Below the pieces are notes generated by a model. It did not search any database. It was not told the DNA's origin and was given only the letters and a program-made list of their open reading frames with translations. Below, piece by piece: positions 1 through 6,774 of a stretch of DNA of 8,615 nucleotides (its first letter is position 1; each line of letters begins with the position of its first letter). The DNA lies in contig JAFLDC010000090.1 of the NCBI GenBank assembly GCA_017302775.1, forward strand, positions 1 through 8,615. The letters are read 5' to 3'. This DNA comes from Sphingomonadales bacterium (GTDB lineage: Bacteria > Pseudomonadota > Alphaproteobacteria > Sphingomonadales > Sphingomonadaceae). A program made the position numbers and the translations under genes.

Positions 1-160
1 CGGTAGTCATCAAATTGCTGATAAGCGCACCGTAGATCGGTCCAATGAGAACCGCGGAGACCATCACGTTCAGCAGCATGAACGACCAGTACTCCCGCCG
101 CCTTGAACGACCCGAAAATTCGGCATACCGCCGCAGCGGCATCAACATCCATTCCAACAT
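1..160 (-). CDS. DUF805 family inner-membrane protein, N-terminal part
   Basis: The 53 residues visible begin MLEWMLMPLRRYAEFSGRSR and continue RREYWSFMLLNVM. This is the usual opening of DUF805 proteins: a short amphipathic lead with 'RRYA.FSGRSRR.E(Y/F)W', then the first hydrophobic helix (about residues 26-48). Members are small polytopic inner-membrane proteins of unknown function, normally about 110-180 residues, so most of the gene lies beyond the left edge. The start at 160 is preferred over an in-frame ATG at 175 because GGAGG lies five bases before it, and the family alignment begins here. The gene is divergent from typA and shares a 182-bp intergenic region with it. Family assignment is confident. 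Function is unknown. Confidence 0.85.
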   Translation of the reverse strand, partial: MLEWMLMPLRRYAEFSGRSRRREYWSFMLLNVMVSAVLIGPIYGALISNLMTT

Positions 161-342
161 GATCTTGCCCTCCATATTTTTGCACCCTGCGCAGATTGCA
201 ACTGACCACAGCTCGCCCCCGTCTGCAAGGAGAAGTGCTGCACCTTGCCCCCGGCGTCGCATTCGGCTAGGGGCGCGGCCAATGTTGCGGCGCAGCACGC
301 GCCCAAGACCCCCGAACAACCTGTTCCGATAGAAAGAAACCC
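161..342. other. Divergent intergenic region with weak inverted repeats in the typA leader
   Basis: This 182-bp gap must hold the promoters of both typA and the DUF805 gene. I find no box pair close enough to TTGACA/TATAAT to call on either strand. Two inverted repeats occur on the typA side: GTGCTGC at 235-241 with GCAGCAC at 292-298, and GGGCGCG at 271-277 with CGCGCCC at 298-304. They share base 298, so they could not both form fully. Repeats of this length are not rare by chance in GC-rich DNA. No small gene or RNA gene is recognisable. Confidence 0.4.
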
Positions 343-2175
343 ATGTCCGCCCCGCTGCCGCTGCGCAATATTGCGATCATCGCCCACGTTGACCATGGCA
401 AGACCACGTTGGTCGACCAGTTGTTCCGCCAGTCCGGCACCTTCCGCGAAAACCAGCGTGTCGAAGAGCGTGCGATGGATTCGAACGATCTGGAAAAAGA
501 ACGCGGGATCACCATTCTGGCGAAGTGCACCTCGGTCGAATGGAACGGCACGCGTATCAACATTGTTGATACCCCGGGTCATGCCGACTTCGGCGGAGAG
601 GTGGAGCGCATCCTTTCCATGGTCGATGGCGTGATCCTGCTGGTCGACAGCTCAGAAGGAGCGATGCCGCAGACCAAGTTTGTGACCGGCAAGGCGCTGG
701 CGCTGGGTCTCAAGCCGATCGTCGTGGTCAACAAGGTTGATCGTCCGGACGAACGCATCCAGGAAGTCCTGGACGAGGTGTTCGATCTGTTCGTCAGCCT
801 GGACGCGACCGATGAACAGTGCGATTTTCCGGTGCTCTATGCCTCGGGCCGCAACGGCTATGCCAATGAAGACCCGGCGCTGCGTGAAGGTACGCTGACC
901 CCGCTGTTCGAAAAGATCGTCGATCACGTTCCCGCCCCGGCGGCCGATGTCGATGGCGATTTCAAGTTCCTGGTCACGCTGCTGGACCGCGACAATTTCC
1001 TCGGCCGGATCCTGACCGGCAAGGTTCAGTCCGGTACCATCAAGGTCAATTCCCCCATCCACGCGCTCGATCGGGACGGCAAGGTGGTCGAAACCGGCCG
1101 TGCCTCCAAACTGATGGCATTTCGCGGGCTGGAGCGGGTGCCGGTGGATGAAGCCCGCGCGGGCGACATCATCTCGATCGCCGGACTGACGGAGGCCACC
1201 GTTGCCAACACGATCTGCGACCCTTCGGTGACCGAGCCGCTTTATGCCCAGCCGATCGATCCGCCCACCCTGTCGATGCGTTTTGCCGTCAACGATTCGC
1301 CGATGGCCGGGCGTGAGGGCAGCAAGGTCACCAGCCGGATGATCCGCGATCGCCTGGAACGTGAGGCTGAATCGAACGTCGCGATTAAGGTCACCGAATC
1401 GGCTGACAAGGACAGCTTCGAGGTTGCCGGGCGCGGTGAACTGCAGCTTGGCGTGCTGATCGAAACGATGCGCCGCGAAGGGTTTGAACTGGGGATCAGC
1501 CGTCCGCGCGTGCTCTATCGTCAGGACGAAGCAGGCGGCCGCACCGAGCCGTACGAATCGGTTGTGATCGACGTTGACGACGAGCACTCCGGCACGGTTG
1601 TCGAGAAGATGGCGATCCGCAAGGCGGAGCTGACCGACATGCGCCCCAGCGGCGGCGGCAAGACCCGCATCACCTTCAGCGCACCAAGCCGCGGATTGAT
1701 CGGCTACCACGGCGAATTCCTGTCCGACACGCGTGGCACCGGGATCATGAACCGGCTGTTTGAAAAATATGGTCCTTACAAGGGGCCGATCGAAGGCCGC
1801 CCCAACGGCGTTCTGATCTCCAACTGCGCTGGCGAGGCGGTGGGTTATGCGCTCAACAGCCTGGAAGATCGCGGTGTGCTGTTCGTGCGGCCGCAGGACA
1901 AGATCTATGAAGGCATGATCATTGGCGAAAATGCCAAGCCGGATGATCTTGAAGTCAATCCGATGAAGTCGAAGCAGCTGACCAACTTTCGCTCGACCGG
2001 CAAGGATGACGCGATCCGCCTCACGCCGCCCCGGATCATGACGCTCGAACAGGCGATCGCCTATATCGACGATGATGAAATGGTCGAAGTGACCCCCAAG
2101 TCGATCCGGCTGCGCAAAGCTCTGCTTGATCCGCATGAGCGCAAGAAAGCAGGGCGCAAGAAGGAACTGGCCTGA
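343..2175 (+). CDS. typA: Ribosome-associated translational GTPase TypA/BipA
   Basis: The 610-residue protein is full length for TypA/BipA (about 600-615). It is a translation-factor GTPase that binds 70S ribosomes at the EF-G site and aids ribosome assembly and stress or low-temperature growth. Visible motifs are G1 AHVDHGKTT (residues 14-22), the switch I segment EKERGITI (51-58), G3 DTPGHADF (76-83), G4 NKVD (130-133) and G5 near YASGRNG (about 168). Domain II and EF-G III/V-like domains follow (about 200-475). After them comes the TypA-specific C-terminal domain, including '[11 protein letters not shown]' and '[11 protein letters not shown]', and a basic tail ending [11 protein letters not shown]. 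The start at 343 fits the family N-terminus. The RBS is weak (AGAAAG in an A-rich leader). The gene stands alone or leads into the glycosyltransferase 70 bp downstream. Identification is essentially certain. Confidence 0.98.
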   Translation: MSAPLPLRNIAIIAHVDHGKTTLVDQLFRQSGTFRENQRVEERAMDSNDLEKERGITILAKCTSVEWNGTRINIVDTPGHADFGGEVERILSMVDGVILLVDSSEGAMPQTKFVTGKALALGLKPIVVVNKVDRPDERIQEVLDEVFDLFVSLDATDEQCDFPVLYASGRNGYANEDPALREGTLTPLFEKIVDHVPAPAADVDGDFKFLVTLLDRDNFLGRILTGKVQSGTIKVNSPIHALDRDGKVVETGRASKLMAFRGLERVPVDEARAGDIISIAGLTEATVANTICDPSVTEPLYAQPIDPPTLSMRFAVNDSPMAGREGSKVTSRMIRDRLEREAESNVAIKVTESADKDSFEVAGRGELQLGVLIETMRREGFELGISRPRVLYRQDEAGGRTEPYESVVIDVDDEHSGTVVEKMAIRKAELTDMRPSGGGKTRITFSAPSRGLIGYHGEFLSDTRGTGIMNRLFEKYGPYKGPIEGRPNGVLISNCAGEAVGYALNSLEDRGVLFVRPQDKIYEGMIIGENAKPDDLEVNPMKSKQLTNFRSTGKDDAIRLTPPRIMTLEQAIAYIDDDEMVEVTPKSIRLRKALLDPHERKKAGRKKELA

Positions 2176-2193
2176 TCGCAGTGGCGGACCGCG

Positions 2194-2218
2194 CGTTGCT
2201 GGCATCATGCTGGCAACG
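2194..2218 (+). promoter_or_regulatory. Inverted repeat in the typA-glycosyltransferase gap
   Basis: CGTTGC at 2194-2199 pairs with GCAACG at 2213-2218. The loop can pair further as GCA/TGC after a TG/TG mismatch. There is no T-tract after it, so it is not a standard Rho-independent terminator. It could be a weak attenuator or mRNA-end structure for typA, or chance. The rest of this 70-bp gap shows no clear promoter and no good Shine-Dalgarno for the next gene. Confidence 0.25.
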
Positions 2219-2245
2219 ACGACTGCTATCGGCTAAAACGCGACG

Positions 2246-3400
2246 ATGAAGACCACCGATCTGCGGATTGCGCTGTTCAGCGGCAACTATAACTATGTCC
2301 GCGACGGGGCCAATCAGGCGCTGAATCGCCTGGTCGGCTACCTGCTCAGCCAGGGCGCACAGGTCAGGGTCTATGCCCCGACCATAGACAACCCGGCGTT
2401 TGAACCGACCGGCGATCTTGTCAGCCTGCCATCGCTGCCGATCCCGGGCCGCCCGGAATATCGTTTGTCAGGCGGCGTCAATCAGCGGATCAAGCGCGAT
2501 CTGGCCGCGTTCGATCCCAATATCGTCCATGTTTCGGCCCCGGACGTGAGCGGACACCGCGCGGTCAGTTGGGCACGCAAGCAAGGTCTGCCGGTGCTGG
2601 CATCAGTCCACACCCGTTTTGAAACCTATTTCCGCTATTACAATATGGCCTGGTTCGAACCGGTGATTGAAGCGATCTTGCGGCGCTTCTACCGCCGCTG
2701 TGATGCATTGGTCGCCCCTTCGGAGAGTTTTGCGCAGGTCTTGCGCGACCAGCGGATGAATTATGACATCGATATCTGGTCACGCGGGGTAGACCGGGAG
2801 CTGTTCAATCCAGACCTGCGCGACATGGCCTGGCGTCGCAGCCTGGGCTTCGGAAACGATGAAGTGGTAATCGGCTTCCATAGCCGGCTGGTAATGGAAA
2901 AGGGGCTCGACGTCTTTTCCGACACCATCGACGATTTGCGGCGGCGCGGGGTTGCGCACCGCACGCTGATCGTAGGTGACGGCCCTGCCCGTCCATGGCT
3001 GGAAACGCGGCTGCCGCAGGCGGTTTTTGCCGGCTTCATGGGCGGCAAAGACCTGGGCAAGGCCGTCGCCTCCATGGACGTTTTGTTCTTCCCCTCCACC
3101 ACCGAGACCTTTGGCAATGTCACCCTGGAAGGCATGGCTTGCGGCCTGCCGGTGGTCGCAGCGGATGCAACCGGCAGCGCCAGCCTGGTTGAGGATGGCC
3201 GCACGGGCCGCCTGATCCGGCCCGGCGCGGTCCACGCCTTCGCCGAGGCACTGCGCGCATATGTGGAACAGCCCGAACTGCGCGCCGCCCATGGCAAGGC
3301 GGGCGAGGCGCGCAGTCTGGTGTTCAGCTGGGACCGGATCAACCAGACGGTTGCCGACGCCTACCTGCGGCTGATCCGGCAGAAGCGCGGGGTCAGCTGA
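2246..3400 (+). CDS. GT-B fold glycosyltransferase (GT4 / group 1)
   Basis: The 384-residue protein transfers a sugar from a nucleotide-sugar donor. The N-terminal Rossmann domain begins RIALFSGNYNYVRDGANQAL (the glycine-containing acceptor-side loop) and includes HVSAPD and a VHTRFETYFRYY segment. The C-terminal donor domain includes 'GFHSRLVMEKGLDVF', 'LIVGDGP' and the retaining-GT EX7E motif, with the two glutamates at residues 287 and 295 (ETFGNVTLE), followed by GMACGLPVVA. The overall pattern resembles SqdX, MgtA and PimB-like enzymes that glycosylate diacylglycerol or other membrane lipids. The acceptor and sugar cannot be read from sequence. It lies 70 bp after typA in the same direction and may share its transcript, but typA is not functionally linked. 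The start has no strong Shine-Dalgarno (AAAACGCGACG precedes ATG). Its stop overlaps the convergent gene's stop region. Confidence 0.92.
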   Translation: MKTTDLRIALFSGNYNYVRDGANQALNRLVGYLLSQGAQVRVYAPTIDNPAFEPTGDLVSLPSLPIPGRPEYRLSGGVNQRIKRDLAAFDPNIVHVSAPDVSGHRAVSWARKQGLPVLASVHTRFETYFRYYNMAWFEPVIEAILRRFYRRCDALVAPSESFAQVLRDQRMNYDIDIWSRGVDRELFNPDLRDMAWRRSLGFGNDEVVIGFHSRLVMEKGLDVFSDTIDDLRRRGVAHRTLIVGDGPARPWLETRLPQAVFAGFMGGKDLGKAVASMDVLFFPSTTETFGNVTLEGMACGLPVVAADATGSASLVEDGRTGRLIRPGAVHAFAEALRAYVEQPELRAAHGKAGEARSLVFSWDRINQTVADAYLRLIRQKRGVS

Positions 3401-3851
3401 GTATCCCTCGTGCTGCGGCGCGGCGGGCGTACCACCATTGCAGAACGATTGCGCCGAGAATAACGAAGGGCATCACTTTCATCATCGGATTATTGAGCTC
3501 GGGCGGCATAGTCAGCGTTGACTGGTATATGAAGCTCAGCCCGGCCGAGACCAGCGAAACCAGGAATACCGGTACCGCGTGGCGCGAACGCATAAGCAGC
3601 AATATCGACCCCAGCACCGATGACCAGACGCCCAGGCCCCAGAGGAAATGCGCCCAGATCGGCATGGCATCAAGCATGTCAAGCATCTGCTGAGCAACTG
3701 CGCGGTCGCCGCCAACGGCGCTGGCCACATAGTCGATGTTTTTCAGCTTGCTCATCACATAGTCGTAGCCACCGAATCCGTTCCAAAACAGGCTGGCAAC
3801 GCCGGCGATCCAGTGGCTGATCGGCGCCTTGGCAGCAAAGCTTCCATTCAT
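3393..3851 (-). CDS. Small four-helix membrane protein, unknown function
   Basis: The 152-residue protein has four likely membrane helices at about residues 13-30, 65-86, 92-112 and 124-142, with a loop of about 30 residues after the first helix. The first helix carries a W-N-G-F-G-x-Y-D-Y pattern. I recall this from short sphingomonad membrane proteins often labelled 'hypothetical' or, without good basis, 'sugar transporter'. Function is not known. The start at 3851 has a GGGGGA ribosome binding site about seven bases upstream, and that site lies inside a long hairpin (3858-3887). padR lies 70 bp upstream on the same strand, so the two may be co-transcribed. The 3' end overlaps the glycosyltransferase gene by 8 bp. 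The coding call is firm. Any transport role is unproven. Confidence 0.85.
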   Translation of the reverse strand: MNGSFAAKAPISHWIAGVASLFWNGFGGYDYVMSKLKNIDYVASAVGGDRAVAQQMLDMLDAMPIWAHFLWGLGVWSSVLGSILLLMRSRHAVPVFLVSLVSAGLSFIYQSTLTMPPELNNPMMKVMPFVILGAIVLQWWYARRAAARGILS

Positions 3852-3857
3852 GACAAA

Positions 3858-3887
3858 TCCCCCTTCAAGGTAGTCCCTGAAGGGGGA
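3858..3887 (-). promoter_or_regulatory. Hairpin masking the RBS of the membrane protein gene, or padR terminator
   Basis: On the minus strand TCCCCCTTCA (3887-3878) pairs perfectly with TGAAGGGGGA (3867-3858). The ten-base loop can close further with one G-U and two G-C pairs, giving about 13 pairs around an ACUA loop. The descending arm contains the GGGGGA Shine-Dalgarno of the gene starting at 3851, so the folded form would block ribosome entry. Only TTTGTC follows the hairpin, so it is at best a weak Rho-independent terminator for padR. Either role, or both (attenuation), fits. The structure is seen directly. The function is inferred. Confidence 0.6.
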
Positions 3888-3916
3888 AGGCTATGCCTGA
3901 ATCGTTGCATGTGCAA
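3888..3916 (-). promoter_or_regulatory. Possible promoter of the membrane protein gene
   Basis: On the minus strand TTGCAC (3916-3911) and TAGCCT (3893-3888) are separated by 17 bases. Each matches the consensus at only three of six positions. Initiation from here would begin at the foot of the 3858-3887 hairpin, giving a transcript whose 5' end is the RBS-masking structure. The perfect palindrome GTTGCA-TG-TGCAAC (3904-3917) covers the proposed -35 and could be an operator. The call is weak because the matches are poor. Confidence 0.25.
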
Positions 3917-3917
3917 C
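3904..3917. repeat. Perfect palindrome between padR and the membrane protein gene
   Basis: GTTGCA (3904-3909) and TGCAAC (3912-3917) are exact inverse complements around a two-base centre. The palindrome begins only five bases after the padR stop (3922). It could be a protein-binding site or a short RNA hairpin at the padR 3' end. It differs from the AAGATATATCTT palindrome at the padR promoter, so it is probably not a second site for the same PadR dimer. Confidence 0.4.
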
Positions 3918-3921
3918 CAGT

Positions 3922-4527
3922 CTAGAGACGCTCGATCCGCTGCGCCGCTTCGTCAAGGATTTCAGCGATGGCGTGAATCGTATCCTTGTCGAAATCACCA
4001 CTTCGCGCCCGGCCCCGCAGCGCGGCGAAGAGGTTGGCACTGGCGCGGGCAATCGGCGGGGCGCGATGCCGTTCGCCTTCTTCGCCAAGCCCCTTGAGCC
4101 GGGCGATCAGCGCATCGGCCTCATCGCTGCGTTCGGCAAGTTCGGCGCTGCCTGTTTCGGTAATGGCATAAGCCTTGCGGGTGCCGTCGGCGCTTTCGCT
4201 GACCACGCCTTCGTCGGTCAGAAGGCTCAGCGTCGGGTAAACAACGCCAGGGCTTGGCGCGTAGTTGCCGCCGGTCATTTCCTCGATCGCCTTGATCAAT
4301 TCGTAACCGTGGCGCGATTCGTCGGCGATCAGCCGCAGCAGCACCAACCGCAGTTGACCGCTACCAAAGACCCGTCCCCGACCGCCGCGCCCACCGAAGC
4401 CGCCACGATCACCGTGCCCGCCCCAGCCGTCACCAAAGTAGCGATTCCGACCCCGTCCATTGCCATAGGCCATCGCGGCCATGGCCCATTTGGCACGACC
4501 GTGGCGGCCGCATCCATGTATATGCAT
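3922..4527 (-). CDS. PadR-family transcriptional regulator with Gly/Arg/His-rich N-terminus
   Basis: The 201-residue protein is a PadR-type winged-helix regulator, usually a dimeric repressor released by a small ligand. The wHTH lies at about residues 58-128 and shows the family signature: HGYELIKAIEEMTGG, then YAPSPGVVYPTLSLLTDEG, then a TRKAYAITETG wing. The C-terminal about 65 residues should form the dimerisation helices. The first about 57 residues are low complexity, rich in Gly, Arg and His, and begin MHIHGCGRHG. Such tails occur in alphaproteobacterial PadR proteins and have unknown function. I chose the start at 4527 over the longer ATG at 4545: AAAGGA lies at the right distance before 4527, nothing precedes 4545, and a likely -10 ends only ten bases upstream of 4545. 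The gene diverges from rarA. The probable targets are padR itself and possibly the membrane protein gene downstream. Confidence 0.92.
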   Translation of the reverse strand: MHIHGCGRHGRAKWAMAAMAYGNGRGRNRYFGDGWGGHGDRGGFGGRGGRGRVFGSGQLRLVLLRLIADESRHGYELIKAIEEMTGGNYAPSPGVVYPTLSLLTDEGVVSESADGTRKAYAITETGSAELAERSDEADALIARLKGLGEEGERHRAPPIARASANLFAALRGRARSGDFDKDTIHAIAEILDEAAQRIERL

Positions 4528-4554
4528 GTGTCTTGTTCCTTTCATGATAGGTCA

Positions 4555-4582
4555 AAGATATATCTTATTGGCGGCGATGCAA
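4555..4582 (-). promoter_or_regulatory. Predicted padR promoter overlapped by a palindromic operator
   Basis: On the minus strand TTGCAT (4582-4577) and TATCTT (4560-4555) are spaced by 16 bases, giving a start near 4548 and a short leader that includes the AAAGGA ribosome binding site. The perfect 12-bp palindrome AAGATATATCTT (4555-4566) covers the -10 and is by far the most AT-rich spot in the neighbourhood. PadR repressors commonly bind palindromes over their own promoter, so autorepression is likely. The box matches are moderate. The palindrome is certain. Confidence 0.5.
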
Positions 4583-4701
4583 GGCCTGGAGGCATTTTAT
4601 TTCCCCATGACGAGGAGGTAGAACTGACCAGCGCTCTCGCTTCCGCCGCTTCGCGCGCAATCACGATTAACCTGGAACCGGACTTGCGGTAGACGAGGGG
4701 C
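4583..4701 (+). other. rarA upstream region with a strong orphan Shine-Dalgarno
   Basis: The region must carry the rarA promoter, but no convincing -35/-10 pair is visible. GAGGAGGT at 4612-4619 is a near-perfect Shine-Dalgarno. The only start-like codon at proper spacing is CTG at 4624. It opens 22 codons (beginning TSALASAASR after the start) and ends at TAG 4690-4692, in the same frame as rarA and ten bases before its ATG. An ATG at 4607 gives only four codons and stops within the Shine-Dalgarno. A CTG-initiated leader peptide is possible but unsupported otherwise. Confidence 0.3.
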
Positions 4702-6018
4702 ATGGCCGACCTCTTTCCTGATGACTTGCCGACGCCTGACCCCACCACGGCAAGCGACCAAGCGCCGCTGGCTGACCGGCTGCGGCCGAACGCGTTGAGC
4801 GAGGTCATCGGCCAGAGCCACCTCACCGGTCCTGACGGTGCGATCGGGCGGATGGTGGCGGCGGGGCGGCTGTCCAGTATGATCCTGTGGGGACCGCCGG
4901 GCACCGGAAAGACCTCGATCGCGCGGCTCCTGGCCGATGCAGTGGGGATGCGGTTCGCCCCGATCAGCGCGGTGTTCTCAGGCGTGGCCGATCTCAAGAA
5001 AGCCTTTGCCGAGGCCGAAACAGCAGCCAGAATGGGGCAGCGCACACTGCTGTTCGTGGATGAGATTCACCGGTTCAATCGCGCCCAGCAGGACGGATTT
5101 CTGCCGTTTGTTGAGCGCGGCACGGTGGTTCTGGTCGGTGCCACGACAGAAAACCCCAGTTTTGCGCTGAACGCTGCGCTGCTCTCACGCGCACAGGTCC
5201 TGATCCTGCACCGGCTCGACGCCACAGCGCTCGGAATGCTGCTGACGCGGGCCGAAGCGCTGGCGGGGCCCTTGCCGCTGACGGAGGATGCCCGTGCCGC
5301 CCTCGTCGCCAGTGCGGACGGCGATGGCCGCTTCCTCCTCAACCAGGCCGAAACACTGTACAACGCCCGAATTGCTGAGCCGCTGGATCCGGCAGCTTTG
5401 GGCAAGTTCCTGCAGCGCCGCGTGGCGGTTTACGACAAGGACCGCGACGGCCACTACAACCTGATTTCCGCACTGCACAAAGCACTGCGGGGATCGGATC
5501 CTCAGGCCAGCCTCTATTATCTGGCGCGGATGCTGACCGCGGGGGAAGAGCCGCTGTATGTCTTGCGACGGCTCGTCCGCTTCGCCAGCGAAGACATCGG
5601 CCTGGCTGATCCGCAGGCACTCGTGCAGTGTCTGGCCGCGAAAGATGCCTACCAGTTTCTTGGCAGCCCGGAAGGCGAACTGGCGATCGTCCAGGCTTGC
5701 CTCTACCTTGCCACTGCCCCCAAATCGAATGCCGCCTATACCGCGCAGAAGGCCGCCTGGAAGAGCGCGGGCGAAACCGGCAGCCTCTCACCGCCAGCGC
5801 ACATCCTCAACGCCCCGACCAAGCTGATGAAAGACATTGGGTACGGCGCCGGATATGCCTATGACCACGAGGCGGAGAATGGCTTTTCCGGGGCAGACTA
5901 CTGGCCCGAGGAGATGGAATCGCAGACCTATTACCGCCCGGTGGAACGCGGATTTGAGCGCGAGGTGCTAAAGCGGATCGAATGGTGGAACAAGCAGCGG
6001 CGGGAGCGGCAGGAATGA
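4702..6018 (+). CDS. rarA: Replication-associated recombination protein A (AAA+ ATPase RarA/MgsA)
   Basis: The 438-residue protein matches full-length RarA (MgsA; Mgs1/WRNIP1 in eukaryotes), a tetrameric AAA+ ATPase of the clamp-loader group that acts at stalled replication forks with SSB and DNA ends. Visible motifs are Walker A GPPGTGKT (64-71), Walker B LLFVDE (116-121) followed by IHRFN, sensor 1 GATTEN (146-151), an SR arginine-finger candidate (162-163) and sensor 2 GDGR (207-210). The RarA-specific C-terminal oligomerisation domain starts near YDKDRDGHYNLISALHK (244-260) and continues through RRLVRFASEDIGLADPQ. The start at 4702 is preceded by GAGGGG with unusually short spacing. A TAG at 4690 blocks upstream extension. 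Its stop overlaps the next gene's ATG, which implies an operon and translational coupling. Confidence 0.97.
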   Translation: MADLFPDDLPTPDPTTASDQAPLADRLRPNALSEVIGQSHLTGPDGAIGRMVAAGRLSSMILWGPPGTGKTSIARLLADAVGMRFAPISAVFSGVADLKKAFAEAETAARMGQRTLLFVDEIHRFNRAQQDGFLPFVERGTVVLVGATTENPSFALNAALLSRAQVLILHRLDATALGMLLTRAEALAGPLPLTEDARAALVASADGDGRFLLNQAETLYNARIAEPLDPAALGKFLQRRVAVYDKDRDGHYNLISALHKALRGSDPQASLYYLARMLTAGEEPLYVLRRLVRFASEDIGLADPQALVQCLAAKDAYQFLGSPEGELAIVQACLYLATAPKSNAAYTAQKAAWKSAGETGSLSPPAHILNAPTKLMKDIGYGAGYAYDHEAENGFSGADYWPEEMESQTYYRPVERGFEREVLKRIEWWNKQRRERQE

Positions 6019-6774
6019 ACGGGATGATGAAACCGATTGCCGCGGCCTGCGTTCTTGCCGCACTGACATCGGCGTGTGACAACGCCGGAACGCCGACGCC
6101 GACGCCATCACGTCCCGCTGTCGCCGCCACCGTTGGCGCCCCGCCAGCCGCGCCGCAGCCCGTTGTCCGGGCCAAGCCCGACCTGTCCGCCTGCCCCAAA
6201 CTTCAACGCAGCACCGAAGACGGCCTGCTGGAGCGAGCCAAACCGCTGCCGGTGCCGCCCGCCTTCGAACCATTTTGCGGTGACATCGCTGTCCGGCAAG
6301 ACCATCTGCATCGACGTTCGCTGGATCGAGCACATCGAGTCGATCCGTCCCAGCCGCGACAAGCGGTTTTTCGGCTTTGAATGGGTTGGCTACGAGGCTT
6401 TCGGCTTTATCGTGGTGGACCGTGCCGGCCGGGGCGACCAGATCGACACCGGTACCGCGCCGGTATGGTCGCAATCGGGAAGACGTCTGGCCGCAGCGGA
6501 CCTGAGCGAATCCGGCTTCGGTGCACTGAATGCCTTTGCGGTCTGGGATGTTACCCCGGCGGGTTTCAAACAGCTGGCAACGGTCGATACGCTGCCCTCA
6601 GGCGATTGGCGGGTTGGATTGTGGCGCAGCGAAACCTGTGTCTCGCTGTCCGTGCTTCCGTCCGATCGGCAACCGGAAGATGCCCAGGACATGGCAAAAG
6701 CCCCGCGCGATCCCTGGTTTGCCGCCGCTGCCAATGGCTGGAAACCGCAGCCTGGCACCTGCCCCAAACAGTGA
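6015..6774 (+). pseudogene. Frameshifted small lipoprotein gene in the rarA operon
   Basis: The ATG at 6015 overlaps the rarA stop (ATGA). The first frame gives a signal peptide with a lysine at residue 6, a hydrophobic core and the lipobox LTSAC (Cys21), then a Thr/Pro/Ala-rich linker. It then runs through PPAFEP, after which it turns into non-coding-looking sequence and stops at 6380. The next frame carries the rest of a sensible globular protein: SGKTICIDVRWIEHI, FFGFEWVGYEAFGF, a GDWRVGLWRSETCVSL segment, stop at 6774. Reading TTT instead of TTTT at 6273-6276 joins both parts into about 252 residues. No known family is recognised; the second half looks beta-rich and contains Cys residues. 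The gene could be inactive, an assembly error at a homopolymer, or a +1 frameshifter. Asp at +2 of the lipidated Cys would, by the E. coli rule, favour the inner membrane. Confidence 0.75.

Noticed and set aside
652..2208. A 518-codon open frame antisense to typA
   Set aside because: It lies wholly opposite a certain gene, its product is rich in Arg, His and Asp without any family motif, and long antisense frames are normal in GC-rich DNA.
2194..2218. Rho-independent terminator after typA
   Set aside because: The stem is only six pairs with mismatches inside and no T-tract follows, so it is listed only as a weak inverted repeat.
4528..4545. Longer padR start at ATG 4545
   Set aside because: It has no ribosome binding site, sits almost at the predicted transcript start, and its six extra codons contain the AAAGGA that serves the start at 4527.
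3973..4692. A 239-codon plus-strand frame opposite padR
   Set aside because: Its product mirrors the padR wHTH region and has no recognisable domain. padR is clearly the real gene.
6090..6107. Short GACGCC tandem repeat
   Set aside because: It encodes the Thr/Pro linker behind the lipobox and is too short and too in-frame to be a separate repeat element.
6381..6770. Upstream extension of the RNase H-fold gene
   Set aside because: The frame is open back to 6381, but that part is Arg/Cys-rich nonsense overlapping the lipoprotein coding frame. The family-like start AAIDWSG follows the GTG at 6771.
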